Source: Streptosporangiaceae bacterium (GTDB lineage: Bacteria > Actinomycetota > Actinomycetes > Streptosporangiales > Streptosporangiaceae). From it: 16,880 nt of DNA. The position numbers were made by a program, and so were the translations under genes. Shown here in pieces: positions 1 to 6,297 of this stretch (positions within the stretch are counted from its first letter, which is position 1; each line of letters begins with the position of its first letter). The notes below the pieces were generated by a model, which did no database searches, was not told the origin of the DNA, and saw only the letters and a program-made list of their open reading frames with translations. The stretch covers positions 1 to 16,880 of the forward strand of contig JAICWX010000193.1 of assembly GCA_025934635.1 (NCBI GenBank). The letters are read 5' to 3'.

Positions 1-176
1 GCCGTCTTCAGCGCCGCGTAGGCGGCCCGGTCGGCCTGATCCCCCTGGCCGTGGGCCCGGACCGCATCCTCGCGCGCCTGGCGGAACGCCGTCTGGGCTT
101 CCTCCGGCGAGCGCTGCAACGTTCCGGGGAGCTCATCGGCAGATGACAGGTGGTAGTAGCGGCGAGACCTCGGCAT
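1..176 (-). CDS. ChaB-like protein, N-terminal part (runs off window)
   Basis: The frame opens at ATG 174-176 and stays open to the window edge, giving 58 codons. An AGGAGG box at 181-186 lies 4 bases upstream, which fixes the start. The product begins MPRSRRYYHLSSADELPGTL and continues with a charged, alanine-rich helical stretch ending in DRAAYAALK. The LP-x-(S/T) opening followed by an amphipathic helix and a final A-A-x-x-K block is the layout of the small ChaB domain, annotated as a regulator of cation transport although its biochemical role is poorly defined. Actinobacterial ChaB proteins are often longer, with a C-terminal Rho-N or similar domain, which would lie outside the window. 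Family assignment is by pattern only. Confidence 0.6.
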   Translation of the reverse strand, partial: MPRSRRYYHLSSADELPGTLQRSPEEAQTAFRQAREDAVRAHGQGDQADRAAYAALKT

Positions 177-434
177 CGTGCCTCCTGTAGCGGTGAACCG
201 GCGAGCGACGGCGCGGCCGGGTAAGCCCTGCGCATCAACAGCGAATTGCTCGCCTTACGACCTAACGTGCTGACTACCCGGATGTTTTTCCTGCATACTG
301 GCACATATCGAAAAAACGAAGTTTTCGTTTCGAGTACCAGAGGTCTCGAAGCCTTCGTTCAGCGGCTGTCACGCCCGCGTCAGCCATGGCAGCGTTGACA
401 GCCAGGCGGTACCGACAGGACCGGAGGCTGCGCG
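177..434. other. Intergenic region between divergent genes, with AT-richer hairpins
   Basis: This gap separates the minus-strand ChaB-like gene from the plus-strand STAS gene. It is less GC-rich around 290-360. It contains a hairpin with arms AAACGAA (314-320) and TTCGTTT (324-330), and an overlapping inverted repeat TTCGAG (329-334) / CTCGAA (345-350). I see no T-run that would make these a clear terminator. They may be part of the divergent promoter region or an operator. No convincing small gene is visible. Confidence 0.35.
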
Positions 435-1214
435 ATGACCAGCCAGCAGCAAGCCAGGCCGCCGGTCCTGATCACGGTCGCCGCCGAGATCGACATGACC
501 ACCTGCGAGCAGGTACACGACCAGCTCAGCGCGGCGCTCGCCTGCGGAGCCCCGGTCGTCATCGCCGACTTCACCGTCACCACCTTCTGCGACTGCGCCA
601 CGCTGCGGTGCCTGCTGGCCATCCAGCGCCGGGCGGCCGCCGGCCGCACCGAGTTCCGCATCGCGGTCCCGCTCGCCAGCCCGGTCCGCCGGATCATGCG
701 GATGACCGGCCTGGCCCAGCAGCTCCGGCTCTACCCCACCGCCGCCCACGCCGCCGCAGCACCCCGGGGTCCCGCACCCCGCATCCTGGCGTCTCCGGTC
801 CGGACTTTCCTGAAGGTTCCCGTTGAGCCCGTGAGGAGGATCCGGCTATGCCGGATGGGTGACATCGCCGCTGGCCCCGGTCATCGTCACCCTGCCCGGG
901 GAATCGACGTCACCAACGCCGGGGACGCCGAGACCCGATCACCGACGCGCTCGCCCCCGGGTCACGGTCGTCATCGCCGACCTGACCGCGACGCGGTTCT
1001 GCGACTCCACCGCGCCGAAGCACCTGCTGCAAGCCGGCGACAAGGCCGCCAGGGCCGCCACGCAGCTACGGCTGGCCATTGCCCCAGACGGACCGATCGC
1101 GCGGGCCGGAGAAGGCCGTCGCCGCGACCCCCACTCCGCCATCCTGGCCGCCCGCCTCTCACCGGTCGGCATGCGGGCGCAGGCCAGCGTGGACACCAGC
1201 GGACAGGCCCTTGA
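435..1214 (+). CDS. STAS-domain anti-sigma-factor antagonist (C-terminal half probably out of frame)
   Basis: Residues 10-105 form a STAS domain: a first strand VLITVAAEIDM, a helix, then the core strand VVIADFTVTTFCD followed by a helix and the strand TEFRIAV. STAS proteins of this size bind anti-sigma factors and are usually switched off by phosphorylation of a Ser/Thr just after the conserved Asp. Here the sequence reads FCDCATLRCL, with Cys54-Ala55 where D-S-(S/T) is usual. The start ATG 435 fits the domain start, but no strong ribosome site is visible. After about residue 130 the frame becomes Arg/Pro-rich with no domain and runs into a second STAS copy. The real protein probably ended near 830, so either the stop was lost by a frameshift or the reading past it is spurious. 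Confidence 0.55.
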   Translation: MTSQQQARPPVLITVAAEIDMTTCEQVHDQLSAALACGAPVVIADFTVTTFCDCATLRCLLAIQRRAAAGRTEFRIAVPLASPVRRIMRMTGLAQQLRLYPTAAHAAAAPRGPAPRILASPVRTFLKVPVEPVRRIRLCRMGDIAAGPGHRHPARGIDVTNAGDAETRSPTRSPPGHGRHRRPDRDAVLRLHRAEAPAASRRQGRQGRHAATAGHCPRRTDRAGRRRPSPRPPLRHPGRPPLTGRHAGAGQRGHQRTGP

Positions 1215-1476
1215 CCTTCAGGGAGCGCATGATCTTTCACCGGCCCGGCAGTGCGCCTCGATGCTGACACAGGCCGAAAGCCGCCATCAATCTGGCAATG
1301 CCCGCTTGGCCGTCCGGTTGCTGGACCAGGCCGCCGCCAGCCAGGCTCGCCGGATCACTATCCTGCCTGCTCCCGGCCCAGCCACCCTGACCACGATCAG
1401 CCCGGATGACATACCCGGACACATCCAGCTCGACGAGCCGATCACCGATGACGAACGGCCGGGCCAGTACCTATAG
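848..1476 (+). pseudogene. Second tandem STAS gene, frameshifted
   Basis: A good ribosome site (GAGGAGG at about 833-839) precedes ATG 848, but that frame stops after four codons at TGA. Downstream, pieces of a STAS domain appear in different frames: APVIVTLPGE in one frame, GIDVTNAGDAETR in another, then VTVVIADLTATRFCDSTA back in the first. Joined together they line up with the STAS domain of the upstream gene strand for strand. This copy keeps Asp-Ser-Thr at the phosphorylation position that the upstream gene has lost. The open frame continues to a TAG at 1474-1476 with a C-terminal part (from about 1190) that I do not recognise. At least two indels are needed. Sequencing or assembly error is possible. 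Confidence 0.5.
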
Positions 1477-1533
1477 CGAGCGCACGATCGGTGAGGCACA
1501 CAGCCAAGCTGCGCTGGCCCTAGCCTAAGGTCC

Positions 1534-1692
1534 GTGTCGGAGAACGAGTCGGTCCTGTACGTGCCGTTGCGGTCGAACGCCAAGACGCTGGTGACTGGTG
1601 CGCCCATCGCCGCCCTGCGGCGCCGACTCAAGTACGCCGGCGTTTTCCACGATCAGCTGTTCCTGGAGTCCGGCATCCTGCGGATGCACCGG
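1534..1692 (+). pseudogene. N-terminal fragment of an unrecognised protein
   Basis: From GTG 1534 the frame reads VSENESVLYVPLRSNAKTLV and continues for about 52 residues with ordinary, mixed composition (ending near GVFHDQLFLESGILRMH). After position ~1690 the same frame turns into the antisense of the cation exporter on the other strand, so the gene is cut off there. I do not recognise the family. Upstream there is only a weak AAGG-like ribosome site. The frame remains open to 1917, but that part is a shadow of the neighbouring gene. Confidence 0.4.
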
Positions 1693-2327
1693 CAGGTCGG
1701 AGGCCACCGAGCTCGCGTGCAGGTCGTGCACCGCGTGCACGTGCGGCACCCCGAGGATGTGGGCGCGGACGTGGGCCAGGTCGACGCCCCGGGGGGGTGG
1801 CTTCCATCAGCACGTCAACGGTCTCGCGCGGCAGCTTCCACGTCCGGGGCAAGATCAGCGCCCCGATGCGCAGCGAGGCGACCGCGTCCGCGCGGTCCCA
1901 GCCGGTCAGCGCGATGACCGCGGCAGCGATCAGCACGGCGACCGAGCCGAGCGCGTCGTTGATGACCTCCAGCAACGCGGCCCGCGTGTTCAGGTTGCCA
2001 CCCGAGATGCGGGACAGCAGCCCGATCGAGACCGCGTTGCCGGCCAGCCCGACGACGCCGAAGACCACCATCGCGCCGGAGGCGACCGCGGACGGCTCGA
2101 TCAGCCGCCGGATCGCCTCGGCCAGCACGAACCCGCCGACGGCGAGCAGTACCGCGGCCTGCGCCGCGGCGGCCAGCACCTCAGCCGGTCACCTCGACCG
2201 CCAGGATGGTCCCGGAGATGCCCAGCACGATCGCCAGCGGACGGCGGTGCCCGGCGCCGGGCAGGCCGTGATCGTGCCCGGGCCCGGCGTCGCGCTGCTG
2301 CCCGCCGCTCCCGTCAGTCGCGCTCAC
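1693..2327 (-). pseudogene. CDF-family cation exporter (CzcD-like), broken by deletion and frameshift
   Basis: The gene starts at GTG 2325-2327, overlapping the repressor stop in a GTGA, so the two were translationally coupled. The N-terminus has a His/Gly/Asp cytosolic segment (GPGHDHGLPGAGHRRP) leading into a first membrane segment (LAIVLGISGTILAVEV). The frame then hits TGA at 2181-2183. It resumes in another frame with EVLAAAAQAAVLLAVGG, which in CDF proteins comes roughly 50-60 residues later, so the TM1-TM2 segment with its H-x3-D metal site is deleted. The second membrane metal site reads E-V-I-N-D. A further 1-base shift sits in the C/G run near 1785-1797; beyond it GVDLAHVRAHILGVPHVHAV continues in a third frame. 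The C-terminal cytosolic domain ends abruptly near 1693. It cannot make a working transporter as read. Confidence 0.75.
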
Positions 2328-2698
2328 GCCACGGCCGCCCGGGGCGCGGTCCCGGAGGCCGGGCACAGCGCCGCCGCAGCGCCGGTGGCGGCCAGCACGC
2401 TCTCGGCGGCCCGCAGCAGGTCCATCAGCTCCGGGCGGGTCAGTGCGTAGAACGACTGCCGCCCCTCGGTGCGGTAGTCCACCAGGCCGCAGCCGCGCAG
2501 GCAGGCCAGGTGCTTGGACACCGTCGACTGCGCCAGGCCCAGCTCGCCGGTCAGGTCAACCACCCGCGCCTCCCCGCCGGCCAGCCGCGCCACGATCCGC
2601 AGCCGGGTCTCATCCCCCAGGGACCGGAACAGCGCCACCGCCGGGTTCACCCCAGCGGCGATCGCCGCGGTCACGCACCCGGCATCATCCATCGCCAT
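2324..2698 (-). CDS. cmtR: CmtR-type ArsR/SmtB repressor (cadmium/lead sensor)
   Basis: This 124-residue winged-helix repressor has the ArsR/SmtB core FRSLGDETRLRIVARL (residues 24-39) and a recognition helix QSTVSKHLACLRGCGLV. The C66-LRG-C70 pair in that helix is the signature of mycobacterial CmtR, which binds Cd(II)/Pb(II) through two such cysteines plus a C-terminal cysteine of the partner subunit. Here C112 near the C-terminus is a candidate for that third ligand, and C8 is an extra N-terminal cysteine. The stop overlaps the start of the CDF exporter gene, which fits a sensor controlling its own efflux pump. No ribosome site is visible before ATG 2698, and a TATTAT box lies just upstream, so the mRNA is probably leaderless. 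Confidence 0.85.
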   Translation of the reverse strand: MAMDDAGCVTAAIAAGVNPAVALFRSLGDETRLRIVARLAGGEARVVDLTGELGLAQSTVSKHLACLRGCGLVDYRTEGRQSFYALTRPELMDLLRAAESVLAATGAAAALCPASGTAPRAAVA

Positions 2699-2720
2699 AT
2701 CGCGATAATAACGCTAGTAA
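2698..2720 (-). promoter_or_regulatory. Probable cmtR promoter and operator
   Basis: The perfect palindrome TATCGCGATA (2698-2707) abuts the cmtR start codon. Read on the minus strand, TATTAT sits immediately before it at a -10-like distance for a transcript starting at or next to ATG. There is no Shine-Dalgarno sequence. ArsR-type repressors commonly bind such palindromes over their own start site. The roles are inferred from position. Confidence 0.45.
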
Positions 2721-2954
2721 GGAATGAAGTTCCAGCGGTCGTTCTCCTCCAACACCTTGCGCGGCGTGCACCGCGACGCCGAGCACGTGGCCGCCCCGCT
2801 GGCCGCACATGTGCGTAACGCACCGGCTGCCGTCGGCGTATAACCGGCAAACGACGCTAGTCGCAGCTGTGCCAGACATTAACCCTCCGGTCCGACGGCC
2901 AGGCCGTCCTGGTCAGCGCCCCTGCGCCGGGATGCGGTGTCAGTGGCACCGGGA
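2721..2954. other. Gap between cmtR and the MFS gene; weak 39-residue ORF only
   Basis: The only plus-strand candidate is a 39-codon frame from ATG 2724 to TAA 2841-2843, beginning MKFQRSFSSNTLRGVHRD. It has no strong ribosome site and I do not recognise it; it could be a remnant. Just beyond the MFS stop, GACGG-ccagg-CCGTC near 2896-2910 is a short hairpin that could help terminate the MFS transcript. Nothing else stands out. Confidence 0.25.
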
Positions 2955-4217
2955 TCACGCGCGGTCCTGCCCGGCGACGGAGTCGCTGGCCGCGGCCGGG
3001 CCGGGCGTACGGCCGAGCAGCAGCACGCCGGCGGCTGCGGCGAATCCCGCGCTGATGACCGTGACCGCCGGGGCGACAGAGCCGGCGGTGCTCAGCAGCG
3101 CGCCGGCCGTGAGAGGGCCCAGGGCGCCGCCCGCGGCGAAGACAGCCTGCTGGATGCCCAGCAGCGTGCCCAGGTGACGGGGATCGGCGAGCTCGTAGGC
3201 GTAGACGCCCTGCAGCGTGTATACCGCGCCGGTCGCGGCGCCCGCGAGCAGGCTCAGCACCAGCACCGCCGCGAGCGCGCCGCCCGCGAACAGCAGCAGC
3301 GTGACGGCCGCGGCGATGGCGTAGGCGAGCACGAGGGTGATGCGGGCGCCGAGCTTGCTGGTCAGGACCGTGAGCGGCAGCCGCCCGGCCAGCTGGGCCA
3401 GGCCGCGGAACCCGGCCACGGCCGCCGCGATGCCGAGCGGCAGCCCGGCCCGGGTAGTGACCGGGACCTGGTAGACGATGAGCGCATTCACCGCCGCCCC
3501 GCCGATCAACGTAGCGGCCAGCCAGGCCCGGACCAGCGGGCTTCGCCAGGTGATCCGGAGCCCTCCGGCTGGGCGGCCGGCCGACTGGCCGGGCCGGGAG
3601 CAGCCCGGATTCTTGATCATGGCAGCGGCGAGCACGAACGCGACCCCGACCGTGCCGGCCTCGATGCGGATCGCGCCGCGCCACCCGGCCGACTCGAGGA
3701 GCCAGGCAGTCAGCGGGAGGTAGACGGGACTGGAAAAGGCGCCGAAGAGCGTCAGCCAGATGATGGCCCGCGCGGCCGCCGCGGGCGCGGTGCGGGCAGC
3801 GAGCGCCTGCGTGATGTGGTAGAAACCGAGCGCTCCAACCAGGCCGCAGCCGCCCGCGTAGGCGATGCCGAACGGGATCAGCGCGCCCTGCGCCGAGGCG
3901 AGGAGCATCGCGCCGGGCCCGGCGATACCCGCGAGCAGGAAACCAGGCCGCGGGCCGCAGCGGTCCAGGACCCGGCCCGCAACCGTCCCGCCGGCGCCGG
4001 TGATGACCAGCGTCGCGCTGAAGATCGCGCCGAGTGCCGCGCCCGGCCAGCGCGTATCGGCGCCGATCGGCCCGATCAGCACGCCGTAGGCGTAAAAGCA
4101 CGCGCCATAGCCGACGATCGTGAGCACTCCGAGCACCGAGATCGGCACCATGGGCGGCCGCGCCCGGGCATCAGCGCACTCTAGCCATTCTGCGTTCAAC
4201 CCGGGAGGTACGTCCAT
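2955..4217 (-). CDS. MFS transporter, 12 predicted membrane spans
   Basis: The 420-residue product is made of alternating hydrophobic segments consistent with 12 membrane spans in two halves: six before and six after the polar linker near residues 210-230 (KNPGCSRPGQSAGRPAGG). The loop after span 2 (GRVLDRCGPRP) matches the MFS motif G-x3-D-x2-G-x-(K/R). It lies in the same direction as arsR-arsM upstream, so it may export a metalloid or organoarsenical, but the substrate cannot be read from the sequence. It is not visibly ArsB or Acr3. The longest frame starts at ATG 4217. ATG 4151 (MVPISVLGVLTIVG), just before the first span, is an equally plausible start; neither has a good ribosome site. 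Confidence 0.8.
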   Translation of the reverse strand: MDVPPGLNAEWLECADARARPPMVPISVLGVLTIVGYGACFYAYGVLIGPIGADTRWPGAALGAIFSATLVITGAGGTVAGRVLDRCGPRPGFLLAGIAGPGAMLLASAQGALIPFGIAYAGGCGLVGALGFYHITQALAARTAPAAAARAIIWLTLFGAFSSPVYLPLTAWLLESAGWRGAIRIEAGTVGVAFVLAAAMIKNPGCSRPGQSAGRPAGGLRITWRSPLVRAWLAATLIGGAAVNALIVYQVPVTTRAGLPLGIAAAVAGFRGLAQLAGRLPLTVLTSKLGARITLVLAYAIAAAVTLLLFAGGALAAVLVLSLLAGAATGAVYTLQGVYAYELADPRHLGTLLGIQQAVFAAGGALGPLTAGALLSTAGSVAPAVTVISAGFAAAAGVLLLGRTPGPAAASDSVAGQDRA

Positions 4218-4449
4218 CAGGGCGGGCTATCTGCGCCTGTGCTATGCAGACAAGCTCGCCCTCGGGCAGCCGCACCCGTGCCGAACCGCTCGTCAGGAAT
4301 GCGCAACGTGCGGCGCAACCGGTTCGATGGCCGGAAGCGCATTGTCTGCACTTCGGCAGGCGCTGAATCGTTGAAGCTCGCGACCAAAGGTCGCAAGCGC
4401 CGGATACCGCCAGTTGCTCGGACATCGGGGCAGGTACCGTGAAGAATTC
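4218..4449. other. Degenerate stretch between MFS gene and acetyltransferase stub
   Basis: Its base composition is less GC-biased than the flanks, and none of the open frames (for example the plus-strand one at 4239-4442) resembles a protein I know. A hairpin GCGACC-aaa-GGTCGC lies at 4380-4394. The stretch probably replaced the rest of the acetyltransferase gene after a deletion or rearrangement. Confidence 0.3.
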
Positions 4450-4536
4450 GATCCCGGCCTGGTAGATCGCCAGCACCGCGTCGGCGTGCGTGACGGTCAT
4501 CGGCTCGACCCGCACCCCGGCACCAAGGACGGGCAT
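4450..4536 (-). pseudogene. GNAT acetyltransferase N-terminal stub (ArsN/phosphinothricin acetyltransferase-like)
   Basis: The frame opens at ATG 4536, two bases after the arsM stop, in the same TGACCATG arrangement that joins arsR to arsM. Its first 29 residues contain VRVEPMTVTHADAVLAIYQA, the opening strand and helix of PAT/ArsN-type acetyltransferases (R-x-A/M-x2-x-D-A-x-A-V-x-x-IY). After GI the expected continuation (a D/E-x-x-A-T-F-E-type strand, then the acetyl-CoA loop) is missing and unrelated sequence follows. ArsN proteins are encoded in arsenic operons, and ArsN1 acetylates arsinothricin. The stub cannot be active. The assignment rests on a short segment. Confidence 0.5.
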
Positions 4537-4538
4537 GG

Positions 4539-5276
4539 TCAGGGCCGGACAGCACGGATGATCGCTGAATGCACGCCGTCCGCGACCTGCTGAGTCGGAG
4601 TGATAGTGATCGCGGTGAACCCGGCGCGGGCCAGGCCGTCCCGGTACTCGGCGAAGGACGGCGCCCCGGCGATGCAGCCGACCGCGGCGCCGCGCTCGCG
4701 CTGTTGGGCGGGGGTGAGGCGGTCCTCGGCGAGGATGTCGGAGATGCCCAGGCGCCCGCCGGGGCGAAGGACGCGGAAGCTCTCGGCGAAGACCGCGGCC
4801 CGGTCCGTGGACAGGTTGATCACGCAGTTGGAGATAATCACGTCCACCGAGCCGCCGGGCAGCGGGATCGCCTCGATCTGGCCTTGCAGGAACTCCGCGT
4901 TGGCTGCCCCGGCGGCGGCGGCGTTGGCCCGGGCCAGGTCGAGCATCTCGGTGGTCATGTCCAGCCCGTACGCCTTACCGGCCGGGCCGACGCGGCGGGC
5001 CGACAGCAGCACGTCGATGCCGCCGCCCGAGCCCAGGTCCAGCACAATCTCACCCGGGGCCAGGTCCGCCACTGCGACTGGGTTGCCGCAGCCCAGGCTG
5101 GCCCGCACCGCAGCCTCGGGCAGACCGCTGGCATCGGGGTACGCGAGAGCGCCGCAGCAGGCTGAGGTGTCCGGGTCGCCGTCGGTGATCGCCTGCCCGG
5201 CCTGGGCGGCGCGGGCCAGGCCGGCGTAGCGGGCGGCGACCGCCGCCCGGATCTGGTCACGGTCAGCAAGAGCCAT
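4539..5276 (-). CDS. arsM: Arsenite S-adenosylmethionine methyltransferase
   Basis: This 245-residue protein methylates As(III) using SAM. The SAM-binding strand-loop reads VLDLGSGGGIDVLLSARRVG (residues 78-97). The four cysteines typical of ArsM are all present: C40/C41 in SACCGALAYP, C63 in LGCGNP, C151 in ISNCVINL and C201 in GCIAGAP; the middle and last ones bind As(III) in characterised enzymes. ATG 5276 is preferred because GGAGG at 5284-5288 is 7 bases upstream; an in-frame TTG at 5282 would overlap the arsR stop. It follows arsR directly, so it should be co-transcribed and arsenite-inducible. Confidence 0.93.
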   Translation of the reverse strand: MALADRDQIRAAVAARYAGLARAAQAGQAITDGDPDTSACCGALAYPDASGLPEAAVRASLGCGNPVAVADLAPGEIVLDLGSGGGIDVLLSARRVGPAGKAYGLDMTTEMLDLARANAAAAGAANAEFLQGQIEAIPLPGGSVDVIISNCVINLSTDRAAVFAESFRVLRPGGRLGISDILAEDRLTPAQQRERGAAVGCIAGAPSFAEYRDGLARAGFTAITITPTQQVADGVHSAIIRAVRP

Positions 5277-5278
5277 GG

Positions 5279-5608
5279 TCAACCTCCAGGCGGGAAGGGC
5301 GATGGCTTGCCCATCACCAGGTCAGCAGCAGTAGGGAAGCAGGTCACGCAGGCATCGTTGACCCGGTACAGCCGCGACGTGCCGCGGTCCTCGGCCAGCA
5401 CGAACCGCACCGCCGCCAGCTGCCGCAGGTGCTCCGACACTGTCGACTGGCCCACCGGCACCGCCGCGACGATCTCCCTGACCGTCAGCGGCCGCCCGGC
5501 CCGGGCCAGCAGCGAGACGATCTGCACCCGGGTCCCGTCGGCCAGCGCCCTGAACCAGGACGCGTACATGTCGGCGGTCTGCCGGTCCAGCGGCTGCATC
5601 TCATTCAT
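5279..5608 (-). CDS. arsR: ArsR-family arsenic-responsive repressor with C-terminal Cys pair
   Basis: The 109-residue product has the ArsR winged helix: WFRALADGTRVQIVSLLA (residues 18-35) then LTVREIVAAV and the recognition helix GQSTVSEHLRQL. The usual E-L-C-V-C-D metal site in the DNA-binding helix is absent. Instead a cysteine pair sits near the C-terminus in NDACVTCFPTAADLVMG, the layout of a known actinobacterial ArsR group that senses arsenite through C-terminal cysteines. It leads the arsR-arsM operon with 2 bases between the genes. Its start codon lies inside a 29-bp dyad (5604-5632), so it likely represses itself and arsM. Confidence 0.9.
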   Translation of the reverse strand: MNEMQPLDRQTADMYASWFRALADGTRVQIVSLLARAGRPLTVREIVAAVPVGQSTVSEHLRQLAAVRFVLAEDRGTSRLYRVNDACVTCFPTAADLVMGKPSPFPPGG

Positions 5609-5632
5609 CGTTAATCGACGATAGACGATGAA
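5604..5632 (-). promoter_or_regulatory. ArsR operator: 29-bp near-perfect dyad over the arsR start codon
   Basis: The arms are TTCATCGTTAATCG (5604-5617) and CGATAGACGATGAA (5619-5632), centred on A5618. Twelve of the 14 arm positions are symmetric, including the outer TTCATCGT/ACGATGAA and inner ATCG/CGAT blocks. The left arm covers ATG 5606-5608 of arsR. ArsR dimers bind dyads of this kind to block transcription, so this is the best candidate operator in the window. Confidence 0.7.
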
Positions 5633-5651
5633 GGGCTGTTAAGGGAAGCCT

Positions 5652-5737
5652 AGATAGTGGCTATCTGGGTCAGGCGCATGACAGTAGTTGCCGCAGGCGG
5701 TCCAGCCAGCGTGCGCGCCGGGACACCTGCGGCAACT
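5652..5737 (-). terminator. Two inverted repeats between arsI and arsR, possible terminator
   Basis: Immediately downstream of the minus-strand arsI-like stop is a 12-bp perfect inverted repeat, arms AGTTGCCGCAGG (5686-5697) and CCTGCGGCAACT (5726-5737), with a 28-base loop. Further on is a hairpin AGATAG-tgg-CTATCT (5652-5666). No strong T-run follows, so a Rho-independent terminator is only one reading; the small hairpin could instead be part of the arsR upstream control region. Confidence 0.4.
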
Positions 5738-5749
5738 CTGCGGCCTCGG

Positions 5750-6208
5750 CTAGCAGCAGGCTCCGGCAGACGTGGCCTGCTCAGGGGATGCGGCGCCATC
5801 GCTGCAGCAGGCCCGGCCGGCGCCCTCGCCGTAGAAGGTCTGGCTGTCCTCCAGGACCGTGTAATACTCCCAGGACTCGCCATCCGGGGTTTCCTTCACC
5901 CAGAACTTGTCCTGCCGGGCGTAGCAGCAGGTGGTATCCCGTTCGTCGATCACCGCAAGGCCGGCGTCCGCCAGGCGCGCCTGCTGGGAGTCCACCTCGG
6001 TGATCGCGGCGACTTCCACACCGAGGTGGTTAAGGGTGCCGCCCTGGCCCGGGTTCTCGAGGAGCACCAGCTTGAGCGGCGGCTCGGAGACGGCGAAGTT
6101 GGCGTAGCCGGGACGCCGCTTGGCGGGCTCGACGCCGAACAGCTTGCTGTAGAAGGCGACAGACTCGTCGATGTCGTTGACATTGAGCGCGAGCTGGACA
6201 CGGGACAC
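5750..6208 (-). CDS. arsI: ArsI/CadI-type VOC dioxygenase (C-As lyase family)
   Basis: The 152-residue protein starts at GTG 6208 with GGAGG 4 bases upstream; the family begins SRVQLALNV, which supports this start over upstream in-frame ATGs. The vicinal-oxygen-chelate metal ligands are visible as Q5 (RVQLALNV), H61 (TLNHLGVEV) and E114 (GESWEYY). The C94-C95 pair in DTTCCYARQD is the trivalent organoarsenical site of ArsI lyases, which use Fe(II) and O2 to cut the carbon-arsenic bond of methyl- and aryl-As(III). The cadmium-induced CadI of mycobacteria belongs to the same family. The tail adds two more vicinal pairs, C134-C135 and C151-C152. It is divergent from arsR at 6298, which probably controls both. 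Confidence 0.87.
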   Translation of the reverse strand: MSRVQLALNVNDIDESVAFYSKLFGVEPAKRRPGYANFAVSEPPLKLVLLENPGQGGTLNHLGVEVAAITEVDSQQARLADAGLAVIDERDTTCCYARQDKFWVKETPDGESWEYYTVLEDSQTFYGEGAGRACCSDGAASPEQATSAGACC

Positions 6209-6230
6209 AGGACCTCCAGAAGGTCGTGGC

Positions 6231-6297
6231 ATAGACGTTGATCTATATCTCTCGCCCGAGCTTGCCACAAGACATCGACAGATGTCAATATAGACGT
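6231..6297. promoter_or_regulatory. Divergent arsI / arsR operator and promoter
   Basis: Between the two divergent starts are a dyad GACATC-gaca-GATGTC (6271-6286) and an inverted repeat ATAGA-cgttga-TCTAT (6231-6246). For arsR, TTGCCA (6262-6267) and CAATAT (6286-6291) are spaced 18 bases, which would place the transcript start at or next to ATG 6298; no ribosome site is present, so a leaderless message is likely. The GACATC dyad lies between the two boxes, where a bound ArsR would block polymerase. Confidence 0.55.

Noticed and set aside
1598..2818. 406-residue plus-strand open frame
   Set aside because: Arg/Gln/Pro/Gly-rich without domains; it is antisense to the CDF and cmtR genes, whose products are recognisable.
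2857..4184. Two ~415-residue open frames (one per strand) over the MFS gene
   Set aside because: Both are Arg-rich shadows typical of high-GC DNA; the frame at 2955-4217 encodes a clear 12-span transporter.
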